A stretch of DNA of 64,000 bases from Hemicentrotus pulcherrimus (lineage: Eukaryota; Echinodermata; Echinoidea; Camarodonta; Strongylocentrotidae): positions 127,313-191,312 of the forward strand of contig BEXV01000446.1 in NCBI GenBank assembly GCA_003118195.1, written 5' to 3'. Under the pieces are notes generated by a model. The model was not told the origin of the DNA, did no database searches, and worked only from the letters and a program-made list of their open reading frames with translations. The translations under genes and the position numbers were made by a program. Within the stretch, counting starts at the first letter, position 1. Each line of letters starts with the position of its first letter. Positions 42,001 through 55,700 of this stretch are shown here, piece after piece.

Positions 42001-45000
42001 AACAGTTATGCCTGTTGAAAAAGAAAAATGGCTAGAAGGCTAATTTCCAGCAATTTTATTCCCCTGACACAATCCTAATATTGAGATATTAACGAATGGT
42101 GCGTCTGATTCTGAAAATTGCAATGAGGCATTAAATGATGACCAAAAGGTGTTTAAAAATGCAAACTAGGTAAGTACAGTGACATAGATCTGCGGTGATT
42201 CAAAAGACAAACAGATCAAATCAGCATGAAACCGCACAAGAGAAGAAAACAAATTTCATCACGTTAACCCACTTATTATCTATGCCAAACGGGTATGGGA
42301 TTTCAGTCCCACAGGTCCGTTGGTGGACCTGGTAAAGGGGATGTGGGAGGGAGAGAGAGACACGATAGGAGAGAACAAGAGATAGGGAGAGACACAGGGA
42401 GAGTGGAAGGAAAGGTGAATCTTAATAACAGGCTAGAGAGAGAGAGAGAGAGCACATTAGATGGAAGAGATGCCTCCCTTAATTACCTCAAAAAAACGGA
42501 GAGAAAAACATGTGACTGAAAGAATGGGAGGTAGATAGAGAGTGAACGGAAAAGTGAATCTACACTAGAAGCTGACAATTAAAGCACACTAAAAGGAAAA
42601 TATCCATCCATCCCTACCAAAATATGAACAAATTTAAAAGAGAGAAAGGATAATTTCTAAATGGAATACAGAAAAGCTGTATATTCTTATATGTACACAA
42701 GGCAGAGGACAAACGAGCTATCAGTGTAACCATTCAACAACAAAAAACATTTTCACATCCCAAACAACATCTTAAAAAATCATCGAAGTTATTTCATACC
42801 AATTTTTTTGTGAGTAGTGCATCAAATCACAAATTACAAAATAATTCAACTGAAAAACTGTTTACCTTATATTGAATGTTTTGGGAATATTTCTTATCTT
42901 ATTTTTATTTAGGAAACTATGAATAAATTTATATGTTCCTTCTAATAAAAAATATATACAAATTTGACAATTGAAAACTAATATTTTCCTATTATCTACC
43001 GTTCATTATTGTTGTCAATTAATATTCTAACAAATTTACAGTCAACTTTGTTATCATGAAAACAGTTTAAAGTATAAAAAACAATGAGCAGGAACTCATA
43101 AAAAGATAAGGAAAGATCACATGATCTAAGATCATTCAGATTAAGGAAAGATAATTTGATTGGCCTATTTTTCATAACTAATGACAATTGTTGAAATCAA
43201 TTATCAAGAGATATAACCAATATGGAGGCAATAGGTTTTGATAAGGAAATGGATATATGCTTCTGGAGCACATGACTGAAGAGTATATACAAAAAGGAAC
43301 ATAAGCTTTAGTAGTAGTTAAACCCCTATAGAACTCCCTAAATACAACTTGTACCGAAGGCTTTATTAAGTCATATTCTCCCGATAATACACATATTGGA
43401 CCATCTCAAGGAATATTCTGATGAAAAATGATAAACATGACAAACTGCCCACAATCTTTGTCTAGACCAATTATACTCCCCCTTTCATCGAAAGAAACCA
43501 CGATTCGAAACTTCTTTAAAGGACAACTCCACAGAGAAATGTCTACTGTTTTTACAAGTATTCTTGAGGAATCTCCTGTGAATTACTCACAATTACTTTC
43601 AATCACCACTTATTTTATATTTGTACTTTTTAAAAATTTTCATTCCAAATCTTTTTCTGGCTAACCACAAATGATGATAATAGTGAGTTCTTATAAAGCC
43701 CTAATGTTCCTCATCTACAAACTCCCAGTGTTCCGGTATGATCAGACTGGCTTTTGTTCATTTGATTTAATTTATTCATTTCATATCCAGAAAACATAAA
43801 ATAAAAATCACAAATAATAATGATTGGGGATTGCCCCAATGAAATATTTAGATTCCTGCATCCTCATTGAGTAGTGTTTTAAGAGGTACAAAATAGCTTC
43901 TTCTCAACAACAAAAAAACTTTAAGATTCACCAAAACTTCAACATTTTACCAAAAGTCTCCAATTTTCAACAATCGAAAAACCATCACTGAATGGTGATA
44001 TTTTTTCCAATGGAGATGTTATATGCTCAATTTTAACAATGGAATGCTAATGGTCAAATTCATATTTCATGCCCAATTTAACCGTTACACGAAACAAACT
44101 AACCCTCTTAATTTGAAACATTTGATTCTATTCTTTAAGGCTCAAAAAGGGTTTTAACGGAATAAAGAACACAAACCGGTTTCCCTCTCATGAGGTAATG
44201 GCGTGTTTTCAAAACCTTGCTGACTTTGCTCTGGTACCAGGACTCGGAGAGGGGAGATGGGAAAGAGTCACTTCCCTTTATCAGCAGAGGAAGGAGGGTA
44301 CGATAAAGTTTCAGCCAGGCCTAGCTGGGCCTGGGGGCGCAACAAGAGGATCCTCTAGCACACAACACAGTCAGGAGACCGTGAAATGACGAGACTTTAT
44401 TTAGACTTCTGCTGCCTGTCCGGTGTCTTTACTCAAGCGTAGTACTCAGGAGGTGTTGCTAGATCAGTTTATCCTCTTACAATGAACTCTCTCTCAACTT
44501 ATTAAGAACCATGTACATGCAATAACATTTGCTCGCTTGAAATCTTTTCAAATCTTGGAGAGAACTAAGAGATTTAATTAATCCATTGCCTACATGAACC
44601 AGCTGGCCTCTGTATAAAGCCTATGGAAATGAAAGAATTCAGTTGTCAGTGGGTTAATTTGGTTTATCCTCTTCCAAAGAAGGGTTTCTAATTCCATGCC
44701 TTATAGATGTATACATTTGTTTTCCACCTTTAACATTTAAATCTGTCTGAAAAGGACTGAGTTATTGCCAAATGATGCAGTTTTGATCCTCTTCCGGTGG
44801 AGGGTTTTCTTTCAGATCAAGATGAAAGTATGTGTTGGCCTTTCCTACCCCGATGTGTAATGGCCATCAATTTGATCATTCGCTGACATGCCACATTTGC
44901 TGATTGGTTCAGAAAATTGGCAAAAAATCAAAAAATCAAAAATAGGATTGCACAATGTATAATATGAAAAGATTTATGTAATAACTTATATCCAGGCTTG

Positions 45001-48000
45001 ATTGAGCATTTAACTTTGTGGTAGGTTCTCTTCCATCATCTGTATGCATGGGAGTAGCATAATTAACATAAAAAGTTCAGACTACTATGAAAGCTGCAGC
45101 AATGGAAGAAAAAAAAACACAAGATAACAAAAGAGATCCACAACAAGTGGTTCATAATGAGTTCAATGCAGTTTAGGGTATTTATGCTTTAAATCGTTAT
45201 GTACCCCCCCCCCCTCCCCACAGGCGATTTATATCAATGGATGAATTATACCTCTGCAGGGATTAACAACCAATATCACTTAAACAGAAACTCATGATCA
45301 ANTGAAAAGACCCAACCCGATGGAATGACCCATATCTTTCTTCTGAGGAAGAGTCTGTACGAAACCATTTAGTACGAAATGAAAACAACAATGCATCTGT
45401 AAAAAGGTAATAAATGTCTAGAGGGAGAGGTTGTCATATCATGAACCCTAATGTCACATCAACATGAATTATTGCTTCAAATTGATAAATGGAAACCACC
45501 TATTGTTATGGGGCTCCTTTCGGTAACTCGCAATCAAATTCGTTAAAGAACAATAACTCACAATAAGGATGAAACTATGTGTGTTGAGAGCCAGAGGGAC
45601 AGTGACTCTGAGTTGAAGGATATGAGCTAATGCCCTTCTGGCCCTCAGCAGACCAAACTCGCTAGATGAATCTCAGATGCCGAAACGAGACATATATCTC
45701 TTCTTTTTAATGGTTCTTGACTGGTTTTGTATGAAAGAGAAAGGATTTCAGATCTTTGCCCTGTGAGATCTGTTATCACCCTCATAATGACATCATCTAA
45801 TCCAGCCAATCATCGTACCATGACGTCTATTCTCTTAGGACTCCCTCTATTGACACTGATCCAAATGTTATCAAGGACGCACCGAACTCCCCTGTCTTCC
45901 TTTGTTCGTTCTATCAAGTGCCCCCTCTAGCTTCTTCTCCCCCTCCCCCTCCCCATTGCCTCTTGCTTTCACGCCGACTCTGAATGGCAAAGAATCGAGC
46001 CATATCTGTTCACACAACCTACTTACAATCCAGTCTGACCTACTCTTGTTACGCATTATTGCGTCTGTAACATGTTCATCTCTTTCCACAAGACCGTGAG
46101 GGTCTGGTGTGGTACAACCACTTCATAACCCAATGCTACATTAGACTGCAGCACACCCTGATAAAGATCATACAAGTGATAGTATAAACTGCTGAAAGGT
46201 ATATGATGGAGATATATTTGTAGAGTCTGAAATATCTCAGATCTTGCCTTTTTGGTTATGAACCAGAGAGAAAGTGTTTGAGAGTCTGGAGCCGTCTCCA
46301 GCTTCAAAGCCAATCTAGCTGATCTGGGATTCCTCTGGAAGAGCATGTCCTAATCAGTGATGGTACAATATACGTTTGCTATCAGCAGAGTAATGCGAGC
46401 ACAATGTATGCCTCCGAGGGGCTGGATGGCTCAGTGGTAGAGCAGTGGTCTCATATCCTGGAGGTCCCAGGTTCAAAACCAAGTCAATGCGCTTGTGCCC
46501 TTTGGTAAGGCATTAATCCTCATTAACAAGTCCCTCAGAGAAGACTTATAGCCATCTGTCCAATTATTTTTTTACTTACAAGCATATACATGTACATGAT
46601 TTCCTAGTAGTGAGGTAAAACAATCATTGATCAAAGTTTCCTCATATTTAATTTTTTAGTTTGCTTATTTTATAGTTTGGGGGAATATAACTTTTTTGTC
46701 ATTAAAAAAAAAGAAGAAGATTTACATGGCTAGTTTTACTTCCATACTTCTTCTTCCAGCTCCGATGACTCTTCTTACTTATTTAGAGAAGCCGGAAATG
46801 AATATCGTCATTCACTCAGCAGAATTTAACACCAGTGTCCCATGACAGGGTATCCATCAAAAAATCCTGGAACAAACGATAATCTGCTTTAGCTTCCATG
46901 ATGGTATGTCAGAAATAACTTGAAATCAGTAGAGAATTAATCTTCATCAAATGTCATACCCAGAAGAGAAAATGTATTGTCATCCCTTCTCCTAAAATAA
47001 GAGGAGTTTTGAAGAGATTGTAGTATAGTGTTAGGATGGAAGGACAATTCAGTACGTTGTTCCAAAAATATTTATAGCCTGTTTCTAAACACAGCAATTG
47101 ATTGTGTCATTAGCTAAATATAGAACTAGATACTTCATGTTTTTTGAGCTAATTCTTTTGAGCTCTTAAAATATCTTGAAATCAGTAGAGAGATTATCTC
47201 ACAATCATCATATTTTGTACCCAGTAGAGAAAATGTGCACTGCATTGTCATCTCTTCCCCCAAAAGACAGCGAAGAGTTCAAAGATATTGCAGAATAGCA
47301 GTATCCAATTATTCAAATGCATTCCTGAACCTTTTATTACCATGACAAAAGGTTAAAAATATCTTGAAATCTGCAGAAAATTACTGTTGCAATCATCACA
47401 TTCTATATCCAGTACAGAAAACGTATTGTCATTCCCCCAAAAAGACAAAGTCGAAAAAGCATCGGATTCATGTCATTTTAGTAGTCTCCTATATCATCCA
47501 TTGAGACTACTTAGCCAGCACAAAGCATTGTCAACTAGTCGTATAATACCGTATTTGCCGGTGATAACGCCGCACTCTTGTATAGGCCGCACCCCCGATT
47601 TTGACCTTTAAAAAAAAAAAAAAAAANNNNNNNNNNNNNNNNNNNNNNNNNNNNNNNNNNNNNNNNNNNNNNNNNNNNNNNNNNNNNNNNNNNNNNNNNN
47701 NNNNNNNNNNNNNNNNNNNNNNNNNNNNNNNNNNTTCGTAGTCCCATATGTGCAAATTTGTGCTGGTTTTGGCTTGATTTTTTTTTTTTTACTCTGTTGC
47801 CGTATATACGCCGCACCCCGACTTTTTGATTTTTTCTCTCCCAAAAATACTGCGGCGTTTACACCGGAAAATACGGTATGTAGCAGAGTGTCTGATCTCT
47901 AAGACTGTTTAGACTGCATCATCATCATCAGTGCAGCATGATCAAGGCCCTGTACTACACAGCCAGAAATATGACAAAGTTAGGCTAATCCCAAGGCTTG

Positions 48001-51000
48001 ATGAAATTGTGTTTCAGTGTCAAATAGGTCTTTGCCTGCAAATGACATTTCTACCTCTACATGTATATCTTCTTGAACAAAAAAACAATTATCAGAAAGA
48101 AGAATATTCCTTGACTACTGGGCCCATCCTGTGAAAATAAAGGCAAATTAATGTAAATCAAACCAAATCATCAATTTGTGACTATCATTAAAAAGCTCAC
48201 CATTGTTCTGTGGTATCTGGGAAGGTCCTGAAGTAGTATGGGTACTGGTCTTTGTTGGAGAGGCTTGGTGAATCAGACTGGTAGCTCACGACGACGGTGT
48301 TGAGGAATCTGGAGACACTACCAACGACCTCAGCTTCTGAGGAACACATGGGTCCAACCAAACCTATCGCAATAAAATGACATACAATTTGTTAATACAA
48401 TGAAGAGCTTGATGTTTATATAATCCCAACCTAGGTTCATGCAGATAAATTCTGGAAAATTACCTACAGGAGATTTGCCTCAATCTCCATAAAACAAAAA
48501 TACATAGGTGTGAAATACAAGTCAAGGGACTGCAAGCCATTTCCACAGGAATCAGTCTTTGAAGAACACATTGAAGCAATACTCCTTTAAAGACCTGTCC
48601 TGTCCTAAAAACTTACCTGCAAGTAACCGCAATCGGTTCAAGTATAAGGACTGCATCCCGTTTCCATGGATACAGTAACTGCAGGGCACATTGAACAGAT
48701 AGGATAGGAGAGTCCCCTTTCCTTTGTTACACTGTTACATGGTCATGACAGGCCACGATCTTCACTTATCTTGAAATTTCAGTGGAGGAACGTCTGAAAG
48801 GTATACCATACAAACCTTGAATGGAATGGAAAATTACCTGCAAGTGATTGGCCACGATCTTTATAAAATTTAAGGTAAGAGAGGAGAGATGTCTCTAGAC
48901 TGCATCTCGTTTCCATGGAAACCAGTCTTTGAAACTACACTGATAACACAAAAGTACCATACAAACCTTGAATGAAATGGAAAATTACCTGCAAGTGACT
49001 GGCCACGATCTTCATAAAACTTGAAGTAGGAGAGGAGAGATGTCTCTGGACTGCATCCTGTTTCCATGGAAGCCAAGGTGAGCTTGTAGCTTGGAAGGAT
49101 GATGGGATCAGCATTGACTGCATCTATGGCCATCCTTGCTCCTGGTTCGATACCAGAGTTTGGTGAGGTGAGGTCGATGAGGGTCTCAAACAGCCCACCA
49201 AGGAGAATGGTTCTCTTGATTCCTGCAGATCCTGTTTTAAAGGGAATTCACAGAGATGATGAATACTGTCTACAATATTGATTTGTAATCAGTTAGAACA
49301 CTTTCATACATTACACTATGTGAATCATTAACATAAATCAAAACAATTATAAATTATGAACTTGAGGATTTTAGGACAGCTATCCAACTACAGGCTAAAT
49401 ATTCCCAGACAATAATCCCTGTTCAATTATTTCTTTGAGCAATCATCCGTTAAATAATTACCCCTGAGGTCAATTATTTCTTCCTGCTCTTGGAAAACTA
49501 CAACCAAAGACAATTACTTCACATACCAAAATCTACTCCTAATAGTAATAATCAAGTATACAGTATAAACATGCTTCTTTGTCTATTAAAGAGCACTTGT
49601 CCTTGAGTCTGATTTAAAGTGTCCATGAGGGAGAGGCGGAGGGGTTGTTTAGTCTTAGAAATGTAATTGTTCTTGAGATGCAGATCTAATTTGTTCAGAT
49701 GGGCGATCGTCTGAAAGGTAGTTGTCTACACAAAGGTCTTGAGATGGACACAAGCCGGGATAGACTTACCACTTGGTATCCATGGCTCCCAAGTCCCGCT
49801 GTTTCTCTGCACCCACTCGCAGGCAAACTCTGCCATGTTGAGCCGACTGAAGTAATAGCTGTACATGATACCCTCCATCTTAGAGCTGGAGAAACTGACA
49901 TCCTTCAAAAGATCATATATGTAAGGGGCCCCCACCACTAGAGGGCGCCAGGCTACCTTGTTGACGTTCTGCCAAGGGAAGTCGCAGCCTCCAGTGACAC
50001 CGTCTACATCTGGTACTACATGGAGACAGAGTGATGCAGTATTATCTCCTGGGATATTGGCAATTTAAGGACATTAGGATTTTTAGTGGTCTGAAATTTT
50101 TGAAAAATTGACTAAAATGGTGTGAAAAATTGACTTATTTTCTCAGCTCTGAGTATAAACATATGAAAATTAAAGTCCTTTCATCTTTTCATTTATGCAA
50201 TCTCCATCCAGCATGTTTAAAACATTTCCATCTCCCTCCATGTGATGATCAAATGTTTAAAGTATTACAATACATATATTGGAATGCTTCTAATTAATGA
50301 TGAGTAATTCTTAACCTATAATCAGCTTTGGGGCAATTAAATGACCTTTTGAGAATCTCCAATGCAAGTGTATGTCATTATTAAAGTGCTAACTTATTGA
50401 TAAGTTTCATACATGTACAGTTAACGACTAAATAATTTATACGCATTGTAAATTTCATGTTTTGGGATGTTTTTCCTAACTCAAAAGTGAAAGGTGGACT
50501 GGTTGAATTAGGGCCTTTGTTGTTTTAATATGGCCCATTATCAAGAAACATAATCAGGACAATTCAATTTTTAACAAACTTTGAAAATTATGAAACTTTG
50601 TAAGGGTATGAATAACTTAGTTATCTGTATTTCCAGTAATACTTAATAGAGCACAATCCATAACAAAGGGATATAGCTCCAGTATAATAGAAGTTCATAG
50701 GTATACACAACAAGAAGTGTCTTATTTTCTTACCTGCCGCATTTTCTTGGCATGATGGGAAGGCGACACGGCTGAATGCACCTGATGAGGTCAGGTCATC
50801 AGGAGTCCAGCCAAAGAACAGGGTGTGCTGGTTCTTCTCTTGTCTCTGCTGGACCGTGGACTTGAGGTTCGGACCGATCCAAGCCACGCCCACCATCAGG
50901 CCTAGGCTCTGGATCTGGTCGGTCAGTTTGTCAAAGTTGGATTCTATTGAAACATGAATAAGAACAGAAACAGCATACAACAGTGATGGCCTTTAACTTC

Positions 51001-52698
51001 TACACCCAGTTTGTCAAAGTTGGATTCTATTGAAACATGAATAAGAACAGAAACAGCAGATAACAGCGATGGCCTGTAACCTTTAAAACCTACAATGTGA
51101 ATTTATTTTACACATGTACAAGGCTTGATCAGTTCTGGCCCTTGCCTACTCTCTATACAAATGTATTTTGCTCAGTAAGTAAAGAGATGCTTCTTGAAAG
51201 AGATAAATTATATCTGAGAACAAGCCAGCAGACAAAGGCCTTTGGGTAATGGACTTGTTCTACATTTACCTTATAGGACTTACTTGTTATCCTTTAAAAG
51301 TTAAAGGATAACAAGTTTGAATCAATGTAGATTCAGAATAAAACCTTAAACCTATATTATTAAAATCTAGGTGTAAAGAATTTATATAATTCAAGCTAAA
51401 GCTGTTTTACTAAACTCAATTCTTTTCAACATCTATCAATACAATTAATGTATAAAATAGGCTAGATAAATTTGTTAACAAATATTTTCTCTTCTCTCTC
51501 TTTTGACTTTTTTCCCTTTTAATTTTTGTTCTTTTAGAAATTTTCTGCTTATATTGATGGATCCCTTTTCCATATAATCCTTTCCTTTACTCCTGATTAA
51601 ATTTCCTTTTCTAGTTTAGCCCCAAGCAAAAATATCAGATACTTCCCATAATTAATCCCACTTTATAAATCTTACAATCGGCAATAAAACAAGCATTGAT
51701 TCACCAATATTCCCAGCAATTTGACTGGATTAGAGATCCGATATTTTAAACTGAACTGCTAAAGATGACTAATATTTCAGTTAATACAATTAAACATATT
51801 AGACATGAAAACAAGGAGACTTGAAATAGCAGAGCACTGGCACATACATCAAGCTAAGGTTTGACTTATGTTCTCCGAGAGGTTAGAGACATGCTTTTTC
51901 TCCCTTTTTTTAACGCAACTATGTCAGATTGGGTGGAAGCAGCAGGCTTGCTGTGGTTCCTTCCACACTCTACGATTGCTTCCTCCTTTCCTAATTTGAT
52001 TTTCCCTTTTCTCTCTCAACCTCCCATCAACAAAAACAATGCTGAGTGAACCGGCCATCTCACTCACTGCTGATTTGGAGTAAGATAGATAGAGTTATAT
52101 CTTCAAATAATCAATACTCAATTATACGAAAGGTACTTCTTGTTGAATTACAATGGAATATCCGTTATATCAAGCAATCGCTGCTGATTTGGGGTAAGAT
52201 AAATAGAGGGTTATCTTCAAATAATCAATACTGCCTGTAAGGGAAAGATCTTTTTGAATTATAATGAATGTGGGTTATAAAATACATGACTCTTAGCTAT
52301 TATATCGATTATATTGAGCAGTCTGTTCTGATTCTGGGTATAAAGATAAAAAGAGATATATCTTCAAATAATCCATAGTGATTTAGCAGGAGGGCAATTT
52401 TGTATTGTTTTAAAATGAAATGTAGGTGTGAAGTAAAAGATATAAGCACAGCTATTTCTCTATCATATCAAGTAGTTGGTGCTGATTCCAGATAAGCTAG
52501 ACAAGAGATATATCTTCAAATAATCAATAGTGCCTTAGAGGGAAGGTATTTTTTGATAAATTACAATGAAATATAGGCTATATAAGGTATACTTCATAGC
52601 TATATCTTCATTTTATCAAGCAGTCACAGCTGATTGCAACTACCTTGGAGAGAAGGTTGTTGAATTACTATGAAACAGAGGTTATGTAATTCATACCT

Positions 52699-52739
<41 letters not shown>

Positions 52740-55700
52740 NCCTTCTCTCTCCACTTAGTTGTAATATATGTCATCTTTAAGTTGTTTTCCCTGTGTATTT
52801 ATATTCAATGCGGTGTCTTTATGATTTTGTTTATGTTTTTAACACGGACTTGCTGAAAAGCAGTCTGTTTAGGCTGATGTGAGTTTTCTGTGATGAAATA
52901 AATGAAATCAATCAACCTATATATATATTCATTATATCAAGTGAACCAACCTTTTAGTTATATGGTGTTAGGAATGATAGATAGAGGTATATTCTTGAAC
53001 CTATAGGGATCCTATGACCCTTTTGATTGAACATCTTGATAATTAGAAGTGCATCACCATTCTATTCAATGGAATACATACATGTATGCATACATTACTT
53101 ATGGTCAAATGATAATGAAATTCTTCTAGCATGCAGTCTTAGAACATTTAAGAGCAAAGTCCAAATTTACTTTCTTCATAATGCAATAATTAGATTTTGA
53201 CCCCTTTTTGGCACACTGACAAATGGAATAGATTACACATTAAGTGATTTTCAGCGAAATGGAGCACATAGAAATCATTATACCATTACCAGGCACCTGT
53301 TTCATGACGTACTTAAGCCTGCAGAATACTACCTACTTAGTAATTAATCATAATTGATTGAAAAAGCCAGGCTTTCCTAATACATGGTCCAGGGTAATTG
53401 AAGTCAGTGCTTTAACTTCTTAGGATAAGAAGTAGAAAAGAACCAATAGAGGATATTGAATTACAGGCAAAGCTGGTTTGTGTTTGCATAAATTCCTTCC
53501 TGATTTTCCTTTCTCCCATCCATCCCTGATGTCAATTAAGCTGCTGCAAAGAACTGAAGGTTATTTTGAAAATGTGGAATGAGGCAGAGAAGTTTTGAGA
53601 CATTATTTGGAAGCCAAGAGACGCAGGAGGAATGAATCAAGATAAAACTCACATGCATGCTTAGGAATACCAAACTAACAAAGGAGACCGATAACAATTA
53701 ATTTTTCACATAATGCTACGAACAGGGTTGACTGCATGGCTATAGATATGGGCAACATTATTAGAATCACTCTTTTACAAATTTCAAAATATACTTTCAA
53801 GGATACTTCTTTTTTGAAAGACATTTTCTCTACAGGTATACCTAACATTGAATCACATAGCTCCCTATTCCACAATGTACAGAATACCTGTTCTTTTCAT
53901 CAGAAGATCTGAATGTTATCGTAAATCTACATCCTAGTTCAGATCCTGCACTACCCCTCCCTCCTTCCTACAATTATCTACTAGACAATATTATCCATCT
54001 ATGATTTTTTTTAAAAATCCACCTAAACCACTACTGCCTTAGTGATGATCAACTAGTACCTGATATAGCTTGCATACCTACCCCATGACTAAACCTCTCT
54101 GGAACCTCTGACTACAAAACTCTTAAATACCATCTGAATAACTTTTACCTGGATAATTAACCCCTAGGAAAATGAACATCAAGTATGGTGATGATTATTA
54201 TGAATTTGTGATTATCTGGGGAGGGGCATATGTCTGGATGTAAGTTACATGGCGGAATGTAATCTGTACCACTGATTTTTATTTTTCCAAGGGAGATTAT
54301 CATCTGTGAAGTAGCAGTCTCTGAGGTAGTTGTAGGAATACTAGGATCTAAAGAACACAATAGTACTAGACTAGTGATCATACTGTACCCGGATAATCAG
54401 CCAACAGAATGACACACTGTGAGTTATCCTGTGTGCACCATGGCGGATAGTAGACACCGTTGGTGCACTCCGGCCTGTCACAGTACCTCTGACCCTTGAA
54501 CATGGCTGTAGCCGCAGACTCGGTGGTCAGCGTCTCGATCTCGTTGGTGGAGATGGTCAGGTAGGCGGTCATCTGTGAGTTCTGCAGGACCCTCCAGTGG
54601 TCAACGATCAAGCCGTCCACACTGTAGAGGTTTGTCACCAGAGCAGTAGAGACATACCAACCAAACCTAGACAGGAGAGATGATTAAGTTGAGGAATCAA
54701 TTGCTTACATGATTAGAGAGACTACTCAAGAAAATAAGAAAGGTCCTCTTTCTAAATGGATGAGATTTATTCTGTAAACAGGGAGCATTTATAAAGGGGC
54801 CTTCATTACGAGAGTATTGGTTGGCTTTTAGTTTGTGCTCTCATAGGTGATGCTATGGGGTATCCATCAGAGTAATTTTATTACAGGCATTAAATGAGAA
54901 TAAAAAAATAATATTTGTTTAAATTCAAAAATCTGAATGGAGATAACTAGGCTCTTAAAGAACACAATAATAATAGCTTGGGTATAAGAGTCTAATATCT
55001 CCTTTGCTACTATCAAGGTTGTATAATCAAGGCTAAGTGACGAGGTGATAAACTGTTTTAAGAAACAACGTAAGCATAAAGTATTTAACATTTCTTTTTC
55101 AAACTTTCCAAAATAGTAGATGATTACTCCTCTGTAACAAGCAAACTAATTCCTCACCTGGCTTGAATCCCGATAGGACCAAGATCAACAATCTCCTGTG
55201 TTTCCATCCAGGGTTGTAGACTTAGAGGATCATCCAGCCACACTTCTGCATCAATTGATGGTGACCAAATCGTTTGAGTGCTCTTTTCTTCACACCTGCA
55301 GAGATAAATATGGGGAAAAGATGATTAGAAATGTAAAAGCTCCATAAACCCTCTTATCAGCATTCATCTTTTAATAACTCCAAAGGCAGTTTAAATTACA
55401 ACCTAATATGTCTACGGAGTTAGATGGGGTAAAAAAGAAACATAGAGTACTCTTCTGGACAAGCTCTTCATAGATATCTTTGACAAATATTCACAATATC
55501 AATAATTCTTAAAAGCAAAAAGACCATTCTTTTGTGAGATTTAAGATGCAAGAGGAAATTGATTTGTTGAACATATACAGTATGCTGCATGTTATAGCTG
55601 CAGGGGGTCCACTTGTTGTAGTTAATAAAGGCTTTCTTCTCCCTTTTCCATAGTTTCTATGCATGAATAAAGATGTCAAGAAAGGCGGATGAGGGAGGGG

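Larger units (their letters stand above)
40824..48200. other. Receptor intron v7-v8, repeat-rich, no gene recognised
   Basis: Holds four perfect 107-bp tandem copies (41144-41571), GA-rich sequence at 42345-42540, two C runs, the palindromic element at 45581, a SINE at 46417, a three-copy repeat at 46910-47440 and an inverted-repeat element with an assembly gap at 47546-47879. ORFs here lack domains. Confidence 0.65.
50944..54388. other. Receptor intron v3-v4; no gene recognised
   Basis: Holds the v4 acceptor copy, a degenerate five-copy repeat with TATCTTCAAATAATCAATA (52046-52640), an (AT)n run at 52702-52739 and one N at 52740. Other ORFs have no domains. Confidence 0.65.

Noticed and set aside
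46417..46490. Possible tRNA gene (good A and B boxes)
   Set aside because: No paired acceptor stem; it continues into a SINE body found in other copies.
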